The position numbers were made by a program, and so were the translations under genes. The notes beneath the pieces were generated by a model that had not been told where the DNA came from, searched no databases, and worked only from the letters and a program-made list of their open reading frames with translations. From Geobacteraceae bacterium (GTDB lineage: Bacteria; Desulfobacterota; Desulfuromonadia; Desulfuromonadales; BM103), in contig JAHEDT010000004.1 of the NCBI GenBank assembly GCA_024641085.1, forward strand, positions 37,215-101,214: 64,000 bases of DNA, read 5' to 3'. This document shows positions 37,032-46,335 of this stretch, one piece after another. The stretch's first letter is position 1; each line of letters opens with the position of its first letter.

Positions 37032-37784
37032 TCAGAACACCAGCGCCAGCAACAGCAGGCTGGACGTTGTCAGTAAAACAAGAAACAGGCTGGTCACTCC
37101 CTTGTGAGCCATCCAGGCGAACAGCAGCACGACCGGCAACAGTGCGAACCCCCAGACGACCGAGAGCGACTGGTGCTCGCAGCCCTTGAAGGAGAGGTAA
37201 GCGCAGAGGACGCCGATCAATATCGTCGTGGACTCCTTGAGGCGGATTGCCAGGTCAGGCAGCCGGCACTTCTGCACCGTTTCTATGGCCCGCAACTCCT
37301 GCAGGGCACCAAGCAGGAGACCACTGCCACGGGACACCAGGTGCGGCAGGTTGAAAAGCACCAGGAACACCACCGGTGCCCAGAGGGAGCCCTGACTCGC
37401 TACCAGCAGCCCGACCAGGGCGGCCAGGGGGCGGACACCACCCCAAAAGAGGGCGTCTCCCATCGCCGCAAACGGTGCCATGACCATACTTTTGTAGGTC
37501 TCCGCATCCACTGCAAGGTCCTCACCGGCGAGGCTGCGCGCTTCCAGACGCAGGATGGTCCCGGCAACCAGCGGGGCAAAATAGGGGTGGGTATTGAAGT
37601 AGCCCCCATGGCGCTTGCACACCTCGGCCGGGATTTCGTCACCATAGAGGCTATGCAATCCGGGCAGTATGAGGTAGACAAACCCCAGGTTCTGCAACTT
37701 TTCGAAGTTCCAGCTGGCCTGCAGCAGAAACGACCGCAGATACATGCGCAACAGGGTCAGTGAGCTAAGGCGGTTCTCTTTCAT
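37032..37784 (-). CDS. PTS mannose/sorbose-family IID component
   Basis: Encodes 250 residues of the EIID family of the mannose-class PTS, which forms the membrane translocator with EIIC. The opening block LRMYLRSFLLQASWNFEKLQ and the following NTHPYFAPLVAGTILRLEAR are diagnostic; a bundle of C-terminal hydrophobic helices ends at the last residue. It begins four bases after the EIIC stop. Substrate specificity cannot be read from the sequence. Confidence 0.9.
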   Translation of the reverse strand: MKENRLSSLTLLRMYLRSFLLQASWNFEKLQNLGFVYLILPGLHSLYGDEIPAEVCKRHGGYFNTHPYFAPLVAGTILRLEARSLAGEDLAVDAETYKSMVMAPFAAMGDALFWGGVRPLAALVGLLVASQGSLWAPVVFLVLFNLPHLVSRGSGLLLGALQELRAIETVQKCRLPDLAIRLKESTTILIGVLCAYLSFKGCEHQSLSVVWGFALLPVVLLFAWMAHKGVTSLFLVLLTTSSLLLLALVF

Positions 37785-37788
37785 TCTC

Positions 37789-38481
37789 TCATCTCAGCCA
37801 GAGCACCAGCAAGGTTCCGGTAAACGCTGCACAGAACAGGGAAATGCTGCGATTGACGTTGATTGTCCCCAGCAGCGATGCAGCGCCCACCAGGATCAGA
37901 CTGTATTGCAGACTCAAACCGGCCTTCCGTACAGCCCCGATCAAAAAGGGTGCTGCTTCATAGAGGATCAAGCTGCCGACCAGGACAATCACCAGCGCCG
38001 TTGCCAGGCTGGCCAGGGAAAAGCTGGCCAGGCCGAGCAGGTGGTAGCGCTCCATAACGCGCGTTCTGCCAGCCGCAAGGGCCCTCTCCCCGGAGACCGC
38101 CAACCGGTCGTTGACATGTCGGGCCAGCCGATCAAAAACCTGGCCGAATTTGCCAAGCGGGATCGCAATCAGCACGGCGAGAATCACAAATGGCATGCCG
38201 TGCAGACCAAGCATCGGTCCGACGCTGAGGGTCAGGACCGTTGCTCCAATCGCCACTTGGGTATCGTCCGGGGGGATCGCTGCACCCACGGGCAACCGGC
38301 CAAGCCAGAGCAGTTCGAGCAGCATTCCAACCTCGAGACCGACCATGGGATGTCCCAACAACCATCCGGTCAAGGGGGCGGCAACCAGCGGCCGCGAGAT
38401 CATCACCTGGACCAGGGCCACCCGGTCCAGACCGGTCAGCATGGCCACCAGGCCGGCCAGGAGGTAATCTCCGATGACCAT
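37789..38481 (-). CDS. PTS mannose/sorbose-family IIC component
   Basis: Encodes 230 residues, highly hydrophobic throughout. The sequence ISRPLVAAPLTGWLLG and VGMLLELLWLGRLPVGAAIP is characteristic of EIIC of the mannose-fructose-sorbose class, the sugar channel. It starts directly after the EIIB stop with no gap. Together with IIA, IIB and IID it makes a complete four-gene permease. Confidence 0.9.
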   Translation of the reverse strand: MVIGDYLLAGLVAMLTGLDRVALVQVMISRPLVAAPLTGWLLGHPMVGLEVGMLLELLWLGRLPVGAAIPPDDTQVAIGATVLTLSVGPMLGLHGMPFVILAVLIAIPLGKFGQVFDRLARHVNDRLAVSGERALAAGRTRVMERYHLLGLASFSLASLATALVIVLVGSLILYEAAPFLIGAVRKAGLSLQYSLILVGAASLLGTINVNRSISLFCAAFTGTLLVLWLR

Positions 38482-38970
38482 TCAACGCCCTCCGGATCGA
38501 ACCAGTTTGTGCCAGTTCTGCTCACGATCCGCAGGGATGCACTGGGAAACGATGGTGACCCCCTGATCCTCGACCTGCCGCAGCGTCTCGATATCCTCCT
38601 GGTCGAGTGCAATAGTGCAGGTATAACGGTCCTTGCCCTCACTCGAGTGCATGTTACCGAGGTTGAGCTTCGGGAAAGACACCCCGAGCTGGCGAGCTTT
38701 GAGCGCATCCTCTGAACTGGCGAAAAGCAGCAAAACGCGCTTTTTAAGCAGTTCGGCGGAGCTGAGGATATGCGCGGTCTCCTCCAGCGTGCCGATGATC
38801 AATTTGACCGAACTGGGGACAGCCGCCTGCATCACCATGCACTGGAACGACGTGCCGGCCACTTCGTCATTGGCAACGACGATACAATCGGCGTTGACGT
38901 AGGGGACCCAGGCCTCCAGGACCTGGCCATGCACCAGGCGGCTGTCAATGCGTGCCAGAACAATACTCAT
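38482..38970 (-). CDS. PTS mannose/sorbose-family IIB component
   Basis: Encodes 162 residues. The phosphorylatable His 14 lies in RIDSRLVHGQVLEAW, the EIIB-mannose signature, followed by NADCIVVANDEVAG. The rest of the domain is full length. The ATG at 38970 is preferred over one two codons upstream because homologues start MSIVLARID. It receives phosphate from EIIA and passes it to the sugar. It starts 11 bp after the EIIA stop. Confidence 0.9.
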   Translation of the reverse strand: MSIVLARIDSRLVHGQVLEAWVPYVNADCIVVANDEVAGTSFQCMVMQAAVPSSVKLIIGTLEETAHILSSAELLKKRVLLLFASSEDALKARQLGVSFPKLNLGNMHSSEGKDRYTCTIALDQEDIETLRQVEDQGVTIVSQCIPADREQNWHKLVRSGGR

Positions 38971-38981
38971 TGGCAACCTCT

Positions 38982-39383
38982 CTATCGCTGCAGGTATTCG
39001 CTGGCCAAAGCGATACTCTGTTGGCCATATGACTTGAGAATCCCGGCCAGTTCATCAAGTGCGAGGCTCTCCTGGCTGTTGAAAAACTTGAGCAGCATCG
39101 GCAGGTTGACTCCCGTGAGGACTTCGACCATCTGCGGCTCGAGAAAAGTCATGCTGACGTTGGCGGGGGTGCCGCCGAACATGTCGGTTACGATGATCAC
39201 ACCGTGGCCATCCTTAACGACCTCGGCGATTGCCGCCGCAATGGTATCACGGATACTTTCCATCGAGCTTTCCTGGGTAATGCTCACAGCCCGGGCATTG
39301 CGCACAGGACCTATGATCATCTGTGCTGACGCGAGAAGTTCGTTACCAAGATTACCGTGTGTCGCTACGACCAAACCAATCAT
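38982..39383 (-). CDS. PTS mannose/sorbose-family IIA component
   Basis: Encodes 133 residues. The active His 9 is in IGLVVATHGNLGNELLASA, and the following VIIVTDMFGGTPANVSM is the second EIIA-mannose motif. It is a single-domain protein, not fused to IIB as in E. coli ManX. The start overlaps the end of rapZ by four bases (ATGA), coupling it to the regulators upstream. Confidence 0.92.
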   Translation of the reverse strand: MIGLVVATHGNLGNELLASAQMIIGPVRNARAVSITQESSMESIRDTIAAAIAEVVKDGHGVIIVTDMFGGTPANVSMTFLEPQMVEVLTGVNLPMLLKFFNSQESLALDELAGILKSYGQQSIALASEYLQR

Positions 39384-40243
39384 GATTCACCTTTGTCAAT
39401 ATCCCTGTGGTGCACCTGCACGACAAAACCGGCACCGAGCAGGTGCGGTCCCAAATCCTCGGCAACAGCGACGCTGCGATGGCGACCACCGGTGCAGCCG
39501 ATCGCTATGGTCAGGATGGTTTTGCCTTCCTGGCGATAGCGCGGCAGGAGAAAGAAGAGCAATCCTTTGAGCTTGTCAAGAAAAACCTTGTAGTCAGGCT
39601 GGTTGAGGACGAAGTTGCTGACCTCTCGATCCAGTCCGGTCTTGGGGCGCAAAGCTTCGACGAAATGCGGGTTGTCCAGGAAACGGACGTCGAACAACAG
39701 ATCCGAACCGAGCGGCAAGCCGTTCCGGAAGCCGAAAGACTGGATCTGCAGGTGCAGTTGAGCCTCGTGATCTTCCGCACCGAGCACGACAGCCAGGACT
39801 CTCTGGCGCAGCTGATGCACGGTCATGCCGGAAGAATCCACGATGACCGTCGACAGTCGGCGCAAACCGGACATGATTTCCCGTTCCCTGCTGATGGCGG
39901 GAAGAATCCCTTCTATCTGCACCAGGGGATGACGACGGCGGGTCTCGGAAAAACGTTTGATCAGGTCGTGGTCCGTGGCTTCGAAGAAGAGTACGTCGAC
40001 CACATGGCCCTGGGCCCTGATCGTGCTCAGCACCTGATGGCAATCACCGAGGAAATCGGAACTTCTCGCATCGACGACCACGGCCACCTTGGCGGCACCC
40101 CGGTCAGTCAGGGAAAGGAAATCCGGGAGCATGACCAGCGGCAGGTTGTCGATGACAAAAAAACCGGCATCTTCGAGAGCACGGGCAGCGGTGCTCTTGC
40201 CGGACCCTGACAAGCCGGTAATCACCACCAGCCGGCGCTTCAT
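39380..40243 (-). CDS. rapZ: RNase adapter/nucleotide-binding protein RapZ (YvcJ family)
   Basis: Encodes 287 residues. The Walker A motif ITGLSGSGKSTAARALEDAG is at the N-terminus, followed by FFVIDNLPLVMLPD. The C-terminal block AIGCTGGRHRSVAVAEDL is diagnostic of the family. In enteric bacteria RapZ guides RNase E to a sRNA controlling glucosamine-6-phosphate synthase; in other phyla only nucleotide binding is established. It is coupled by ATGA overlaps to hprK upstream and EIIA downstream. Confidence 0.93.
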   Translation of the reverse strand: MKRRLVVITGLSGSGKSTAARALEDAGFFVIDNLPLVMLPDFLSLTDRGAAKVAVVVDARSSDFLGDCHQVLSTIRAQGHVVDVLFFEATDHDLIKRFSETRRRHPLVQIEGILPAISREREIMSGLRRLSTVIVDSSGMTVHQLRQRVLAVVLGAEDHEAQLHLQIQSFGFRNGLPLGSDLLFDVRFLDNPHFVEALRPKTGLDREVSNFVLNQPDYKVFLDKLKGLLFFLLPRYRQEGKTILTIAIGCTGGRHRSVAVAEDLGPHLLGAGFVVQVHHRDIDKGES

Positions 40244-41223
40244 TCCAGATTATCTCCGATGATTGACTGGGCGTGGATACGTGCAGTTTCAGCCATGCGC
40301 TGTTCCAGGCGCTCCTCGAATTCAACCGCGCTGTGATAACCCATTTCCTTGAGCAGCTGGTTGCGGGCCGCAACCTCGACTATGGTGGTGATGTTTCTGC
40401 CCTGGCGCACCGGAATCGTCTGCAGGGGCAGCTTCACGCCGAGCAGTTCATAACAGCTCTCCTCAAGCCCCAGGCGGTCATATTCGTGGCCATCCTGCCA
40501 TTCTACGAGTTCGATGACCAGGTCGATCTTCTTGCGCTCTCGAATGGCGGCCACACCAAAGAGGTGTTTGATATTGATGATGCCGAGGCCGCGGATTTCC
40601 ATGTGATAATGCAGCAGATCGTTGCCCTCTCCGAAAAGCACCGCCGGCAGCTTCAGACGCACCTTGATGATGTCATCGGCGACCAGCCGGTGACCCCGCA
40701 GCACCAGATCCAGGGCACACTCGCTTTTGCCGATGCCACTTTTGCCAAGCAGCAGAACACCGACACCCAGGACATCGACCAGCACCCCGTGCACATTGGT
40801 CTGGGCAAGCAGGCGTTCTTCCAGATACTGGGTCAGAAGCGAGATAAAGGTTGAGCTTTGATGATGGCTGCGCAACAACGGAATGTCATGATTTTCCACT
40901 TCGCGCAGCAGGTAATCAGGAGGCTCGAGATCCTTGGTGATGATAAAACAGCAGATATCGAAGGAACAGATTTTGACGATGTGCTCTTCGGCCTTGACCG
41001 GGTCGCGCTGGAACAATTCGGATAGGTAGCTGAGCTCGGTGGCGCCGAGGATCTGGATGCGGTCGGGGTGGAGGTTCTTGGTGTAGCCAGCCAGCGCCAG
41101 TCCGGGCTTTTGAATTCTTGGGACCTGTACAACACGGCCAAGGCCACGCTCACCGGCCAAAAGCTCCAAGTCAAGCCCGGCCTCCGTCTCGGACAGCAAT
41201 TCTGAAATACTCAGACGAGGCAT
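40240..41223 (-). CDS. hprK: HPr kinase/phosphorylase
   Basis: Encodes 327 residues. The N-terminal domain is followed by HGVLVDVLGVGVLLLGKSGI, whose continuation gives the Walker A loop GKSGIGKSECALDL. LRGHRLVADDIIKVRL and EIRGLGIINIKHLFG are the typical catalytic blocks. It phosphorylates and dephosphorylates HPr at the Ser site found in the ptsH gene here. The ATG at 41223 is used; the frame opens one TTG codon earlier. It lies between ptsN and rapZ. In Gram-negative bacteria HprK usually serves regulation of the PTS rather than classical CcpA repression. Confidence 0.95.
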   Translation of the reverse strand: MPRLSISELLSETEAGLDLELLAGERGLGRVVQVPRIQKPGLALAGYTKNLHPDRIQILGATELSYLSELFQRDPVKAEEHIVKICSFDICCFIITKDLEPPDYLLREVENHDIPLLRSHHQSSTFISLLTQYLEERLLAQTNVHGVLVDVLGVGVLLLGKSGIGKSECALDLVLRGHRLVADDIIKVRLKLPAVLFGEGNDLLHYHMEIRGLGIINIKHLFGVAAIRERKKIDLVIELVEWQDGHEYDRLGLEESCYELLGVKLPLQTIPVRQGRNITTIVEVAARNQLLKEMGYHSAVEFEERLEQRMAETARIHAQSIIGDNLE

Positions 41224-41235
41224 CAATTCAACCGT

Positions 41236-41697
41236 TTACAGATGCTCTTCCTCTTCAGCAATGATGCGATGAATTTCCGCACTGTCGACTGCTGACTGCA
41301 GACGCTCACGAACAGCTGGACTCTTCAACAGTTTGGAGATACGGGCAAGGGTTTTCAGGTGAACGCCGACAGACTCCTCCGGAGCAACCAGGAGGAAAAA
41401 AAGATGTGCCGGTTTGCCATCCATGGAGTCGAAATCAACACCACGACGGCTCAAGCCGAAAGAGATCAGCAAGTGGTCGATATCCTTCAACTTGCCGTGA
41501 GGAATCGCAACCCCGTCGCCGATTCCTGTAGAGCCAAGCCGCTCGCGTTCCATGAGGACCTTGAGGACCTCGTCACGGGCCAGGCTATGGTCAGCTTTCA
41601 GCAGAGCATCGGTCAGCTCGGCGAGAACTTCTTTTTTGCCAATACCGTTCAACTCTGCGACGATCGCCGCAGGATCAAGCAACTCCGAAATTTTCAT
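41236..41697 (-). CDS. ptsN: PTS EIIA-Ntr regulatory protein
   Basis: Encodes 153 residues of the EIIA-fructose/nitrogen fold. The phosphorylatable His 67 is in GIGDGVAIPHGKLKDID, and FFLLVAPEESVGVHLKTLA is the second family block. PtsN has no sugar permease partner and regulates potassium, nitrogen and envelope functions in other Proteobacteria. The ATG at 41697 is preceded by a GTG in frame. It lies after hpf and before hprK, the standard rpoN-hpf-ptsN-rapZ neighbourhood. Confidence 0.93.
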   Translation of the reverse strand: MKISELLDPAAIVAELNGIGKKEVLAELTDALLKADHSLARDEVLKVLMERERLGSTGIGDGVAIPHGKLKDIDHLLISFGLSRRGVDFDSMDGKPAHLFFLLVAPEESVGVHLKTLARISKLLKSPAVRERLQSAVDSAEIHRIIAEEEEHL

Positions 41698-41735
41698 CAC
41701 ACGTTTTACCTGGTTACGAATGCGTTAGTGAGCAG

Positions 41736-41767
41736 AACAAAGGCAGGCGGACAAATTGCCGCCTGCC
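41736..41767 (-). terminator. Terminator/attenuator between hpf and ptsN
   Basis: A 9-bp stem GGCAGGCGG/CCGCCTGCC (41742-41750 with 41759-41767) is followed on the minus strand by TTTGTTCTG. It begins 14 bp past the hpf stop, so part of the rpoN-hpf transcript should end here. Confidence 0.75.
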
Positions 41768-41780
41768 GTAAAAGATAGCC

Positions 41781-42323
41781 TTAGGACTGGGGTACAATCA
41801 AGCCATAATTGCCATCTTTGCGACGATACACCACATTTATCTCTTCGGATGACGAATCGGTGAAAACCAGAAATTCCTTTTCCAACAGATCCATCTGCAT
41901 AACTGCTTCATCCACCGACATCGGTTTTACCTGGAAGCTGTCGGACTTGATAATGCTGGGCTCCGGATGCCCTTCATCAATACTTTCAGCGGTGAAGACC
42001 GTTTTTTCCACCCGGCGCTCCCGTCCGCTCAGCGGCTTGTGTTTTTTTATTTTGTCCTTGTAACGTTTCAGTTGGCGTTCGAGTTTATCCAAAACCCCGT
42101 CGATCGCGGCATACATGTCCGCGGTCTCATCGGTCGCTTTAATCGTGATCCCCTTGGCGGCAAGGGAGACCTCCGCCTTGTGGCGAATCTTTTCGACCGA
42201 GAGGACCACCTGAGCCTCTACGGGTTCATCAATATATTTTTTGACCTTTGGCAACTTCTCTTCAACATAGTTACGAACCGGTTCACTTGTTTCCATATGT
42301 CGAAAGGTCACGTTAATGCGCAT
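41781..42323 (-). CDS. hpf: Ribosome hibernation promoting factor, long form
   Basis: Encodes 180 residues. The N-terminal ribosome-binding domain starts MRINVTFRHMETSEPVRNYV and contains KADETADMYAAIDGVLDKLE-like sequence near residue 80. The C-terminal dimerisation domain includes FLVFTDSSSEEINVVYRRKD. The two-domain length means it is the long HPF that pairs 70S ribosomes into 100S dimers directly. The ATG at 42323 follows AGGAGGTGAGAAAACT. It follows rpoN, as in many Proteobacteria. Confidence 0.94.
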   Translation of the reverse strand: MRINVTFRHMETSEPVRNYVEEKLPKVKKYIDEPVEAQVVLSVEKIRHKAEVSLAAKGITIKATDETADMYAAIDGVLDKLERQLKRYKDKIKKHKPLSGRERRVEKTVFTAESIDEGHPEPSIIKSDSFQVKPMSVDEAVMQMDLLEKEFLVFTDSSSEEINVVYRRKDGNYGLIVPQS

Positions 42324-42408
42324 AGTTTTCTCACCTCCTGGCAAATGTTTATGAAAAGGGTCGTGTTGCTACAATTATACCCGGTGGTTGTCATAACGCC
42401 ATGGCAGA

Positions 42409-43860
42409 TTAAAACAAACGTTTCCTTTGCGTCGACGAGCCGACACCAAGCATCTCACGGTATTTTGTTACCGTACGACGGGCGATATCAATCCCCTGAT
42501 CGTGCAGGATGTCAACAATTTTCTGATCTGAGTGGGGTTTGCGTGAGTTCTCCGCAGCGATTATTTCCTTGATTTTGCTTTTCACGCTCTCCGAGGCGAC
42601 CGAGTCACCCTCGGTCGTACTGATGCCGCTGTTGAAGAAATATTTCAATTCAAAGAGGCCCTGCGGCGTCTGAACATATTTGTTGGTCGTTACGCGACTG
42701 ACCGTGGATTCGTGCATCTCGATATCTTCAGCGACATCCCGCAGGACCAGGGGCTTGAGATGGTCGACCCCACGGTCGAAGAAATCTCGCTGAAACTTGA
42801 CGATACTCTTGGTCACTCGGTAAATGGTCCGCTGGCGCTGGTGAATGCTCTTGATCAACCAGAGCGCGCCACGCAATTTTTCCTGAATATACTCGCCGGC
42901 TTTTTCATCGAGCGGCGCAGAGCCCGACAAAGCATTGCGATAGAAGGAGTTGATGCGCAGATTGGGCAGCCCTTCGTCGTTGAGGACGACCACGTACTCG
43001 TCGCTGACTTTATAGACGAAGATATCGGGGATGATGTAATGGACGTCTTCCTGACCAAATTGACTGCCCGGGCGAGGGTCCAGGGCACTGATGAACTTGG
43101 CCACGCCGAACACCTCATCCAGGGAAACCTGGAGACTCCGGGCAATTGCCTGGTAACGGCGGTTTTCCAAATCTTCAAGATGATCTCTCAGAATGATGCC
43201 GACCAGGTCGTCCGACATCCCAAGCTGATCAACCTGCTTGAGCAGACATTCCTGGAGATTGCGGCTGGCGACACCGGGAGGATCAAAGTCCTGGACAACG
43301 GCGAGGACCCGCGCGATGTCCCTGGGGTCACAACCGGTCTGCGCAGCAAGCTCTTCTACGGAAGCCTGCAGATAGCCATCATCATCCACGTTGCCGATGA
43401 TTTCCGTGGCAATGGCCCGGTCCTGGTTTTCCAGACGTGAAAGATTCAGCTGCCAGAGGAGGTGATCGGAGAGGGTCGGTTTTCTGGTGAGAAGGTTCTC
43501 GTAAGAGGGGCGGTCCTCATCATCCTCATAGCTGTCCGCCGTCGAGCCGCCGAGGCTGTAGCTCTCCAGGTAGGTCTTCCAGTCGATATCCGACATGCCG
43601 TCGCGGTCACCCTCGACCTCCTTGACACCATCCTGAGCCTGCTCGGCTGAGACCTCGGCGTCCTGCTCCTCTTCAGCCGGGGTTTTCTCATCGGCAGTTT
43701 CCTGACCTTCTTCGAGGACCGGGTTTTCCTCGAGCTCGGTACGCACCACATCCATCAGTTCCATGCGTGACAGCTGCAGCAGCTTGATCGCCTGCTGCAA
43801 CTGTGGCGTCATAACCAGTTGCTGACTGAGTTTGAGTTGCTGTCTGATCTCTAGAGCCAT
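42409..43860 (-). CDS. rpoN: RNA polymerase sigma-54 factor
   Basis: Encodes 483 residues. The Gln/Leu-rich N-terminal region that contacts activators is LKLSQQLVMTPQLQQAIKLL; an acidic linker follows (about residues 55-100). The core-binding domain, the HTH and the C-terminal RpoN box (ARRTVTKYR, recognition of the -24 element) are all intact. It directs transcription of nitrogen, motility and other activator-dependent genes. The gene lies between lptB and hpf, a classic arrangement. Confidence 0.96.
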   Translation of the reverse strand: MALEIRQQLKLSQQLVMTPQLQQAIKLLQLSRMELMDVVRTELEENPVLEEGQETADEKTPAEEEQDAEVSAEQAQDGVKEVEGDRDGMSDIDWKTYLESYSLGGSTADSYEDDEDRPSYENLLTRKPTLSDHLLWQLNLSRLENQDRAIATEIIGNVDDDGYLQASVEELAAQTGCDPRDIARVLAVVQDFDPPGVASRNLQECLLKQVDQLGMSDDLVGIILRDHLEDLENRRYQAIARSLQVSLDEVFGVAKFISALDPRPGSQFGQEDVHYIIPDIFVYKVSDEYVVVLNDEGLPNLRINSFYRNALSGSAPLDEKAGEYIQEKLRGALWLIKSIHQRQRTIYRVTKSIVKFQRDFFDRGVDHLKPLVLRDVAEDIEMHESTVSRVTTNKYVQTPQGLFELKYFFNSGISTTEGDSVASESVKSKIKEIIAAENSRKPHSDQKIVDILHDQGIDIARRTVTKYREMLGVGSSTQRKRLF

Positions 43861-43938
43861 AGTACCAACATAACGGATAGAGGGTTTAGGCAGGTCAAAT
43901 TCCTGCCTCTGAAGAAATGACTCCTGGGCTCTGGGAGC

Positions 43939-44660
<722 letters not shown>

Positions 44661-44664
<4 letters not shown>

Positions 44665-45167
44665 GGCTTCTTCTCCGTCTGTGGGGTAAAAATGGCATTG
44701 ACCCTGCCACCTGCACCGCCGGTGACCACACTGCGCTTGTCATTCAGGTAGAGCGTGATCTCCTCCCCCTGGACGAAATCGCCTCCATCGGTGACTTTAG
44801 GGGAACCGGTCAGCACAATGCGATCTTCGGGGCGATAAAGAACAGCTTTTGCTCCGGTCGCAACCCGGGTTCCCTGTTCGATCCGCACGGAACCCTCTGC
44901 GATCAGCTGCTGGATGTCCCTTTGTGCACCGGTATACTTCACCGTCAGGCGATCGCCGCGCACGGTCACATCATCCTGGACGGCAACGGCATTTCCTGAA
45001 AAAACCAGCTGTTGTGCCTGATCATCAGCTTCGAGACGATCGGCAGAGACCTTGACCGGTCCGCGAGACTGTTTCTGCGCTTCGGGAGCGGCATAAACTG
45101 ACAGCGGCACGAGCAGCAGGCAAACCATGATCAAGCGGGCAGCAATTCTCGGCATAGGAGTCGTCAT
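44661..45167 (-). CDS. lptA: LPS transport periplasmic protein LptA
   Basis: Encodes 168 residues. A signal peptide ([20 protein letters not shown]) is followed by the beta-jellyroll OstA-like domain ([35 protein letters not shown]). It bridges LPS between the inner-membrane LptC and the outer-membrane LptD. Both ends overlap neighbours by four bases (ATGA), so lptC-lptA-lptB translate as one chain. Confidence 0.93.
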
Positions 45168-45736
45168 TCCCTCTTCGCTGGTTCAAAAGTCCCTTCGACA
45201 TCGGCATTCAGATGCAGAAGCCCTTTCGGTACGTTGAACTCCAGACCGGTCCCTTCAAGCTGCACACCATCTCCGACCAGCTGCACACGCGCGTCAGTCG
45301 TCGCCGTCTGTGAAGCCTGGTCGTAGTCGAGATGTGCGGTATAAAGTGTGTACCCTTCAGGATTCTTCAGTACGACCTGGCCAATCAATCTGACTGTCTT
45401 ATAATCCTCGCTGACCTCGCCCCGGTCGGCCTCCAGGGAGCCTGAAGGCTCTCCCTGAGCATCGAAAAAGCTCATCCGTGGCCGGTTGACTCCGAGAAGC
45501 CCGGTGTCGGCTTGGCGCGCGACCTGTTGAGCAACCAGGCGCCAGCGGGCCTGCCCTTTCTCGAGGTGCGTATAGTCGATGTCCTGCATGGAGACATCGA
45601 CTCCCTTGGGCAGGGTCTTCACCAGCGTCTCCAATTGGCTGGCCGGCCGATAACGCAGGGCGATGACTGCCAGCAGGATCAATGCCAGAGCCAAGGCCAT
45701 AACCAGGAGCAGATTGCGCGGCTTGAAGTAGCTCAT
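45164..45736 (-). CDS. lptC: LPS export system protein LptC
   Basis: Encodes 190 residues with one N-terminal membrane anchor (LLLVMALALALILLAVIALR) and a periplasmic jellyroll domain containing GQVVLKNPEGYTLYTAHLDY. It receives LPS from LptB2FG and hands it to LptA. It starts 80 bp after kdsC and is coupled to lptA. The sequence is divergent, as usual for LptC, so the call also relies on position. Confidence 0.88.
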   Translation of the reverse strand: MSYFKPRNLLLVMALALALILLAVIALRYRPASQLETLVKTLPKGVDVSMQDIDYTHLEKGQARWRLVAQQVARQADTGLLGVNRPRMSFFDAQGEPSGSLEADRGEVSEDYKTVRLIGQVVLKNPEGYTLYTAHLDYDQASQTATTDARVQLVGDGVQLEGTGLEFNVPKGLLHLNADVEGTFEPAKRE

Positions 45737-45816
45737 CGACGTGGGTCAGTATAGCACTCCGGAATAATTTCTGTAAAGCGCAATCAGGGAAGTTGGCATG
45801 GGATTTGTATGGAGGG

Positions 45817-46335
45817 CTAGACTTCGAAATAACGACGGGTCACTGCCGGCCAACGCCCGGATTCCTTGAGGAGGTGATCACAAATCTCCCGCACGGCACC
45901 TCGCCCACCGGCACGCCGGGTCACCATGTGGGCGGCAGCTTTCACCTCGTCCACAGCGTCGGCCACGGTTGCCGCAAAACCCACCTGCCGCATGACCGGC
46001 AGGTCGATGATGTCATCGCCCGCATAAGCGACTTCCCCAGGCTCCAGAGCAAGTTTCTGCAGGATCTCCCAGAAGGGCTGCTGCTTGTCCTTGGCCCCCT
46101 GATAGACAATTTCAATGCCCAGCTCGGAGGCCCGGCGGTCAACTATGGTCGACTTCCGGCCGGTAATGATGCCGACCTTGATTCCGGCACGCTGGACCAG
46201 CTTGAGGCCATGGCCGTCCTTCACGTCGAAAGCCTTGGTCTCACCGCCTCCGCTGTCATAGATGATGCGTCCATCGGTCATGACACCATCGACATCGAGC
46301 AGCAGCAGTTTAATCCGGGAGAGATCACCAGGCAT
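45817..46335 (-). CDS. kdsC: 3-deoxy-D-manno-octulosonate 8-phosphate phosphatase
   Basis: Encodes 172 residues of the HAD superfamily type C0. The nucleophile motif LLLLDVDGVMTDGRIIYDSG is at the N-terminus, GIITGRKSTIVDRRASELGI is motif II and YAGDDIIDLPVMRQVGFA is the acidic motif. It releases phosphate from KDO-8-P. The ATG at 46335 overlaps the kdsD stop (TGATG). The longer frame upstream lies antisense-like inside kdsD and is ignored. Confidence 0.94.
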   Translation of the reverse strand: MPGDLSRIKLLLLDVDGVMTDGRIIYDSGGGETKAFDVKDGHGLKLVQRAGIKVGIITGRKSTIVDRRASELGIEIVYQGAKDKQQPFWEILQKLALEPGEVAYAGDDIIDLPVMRQVGFAATVADAVDEVKAAAHMVTRRAGGRGAVREICDHLLKESGRWPAVTRRYFEV

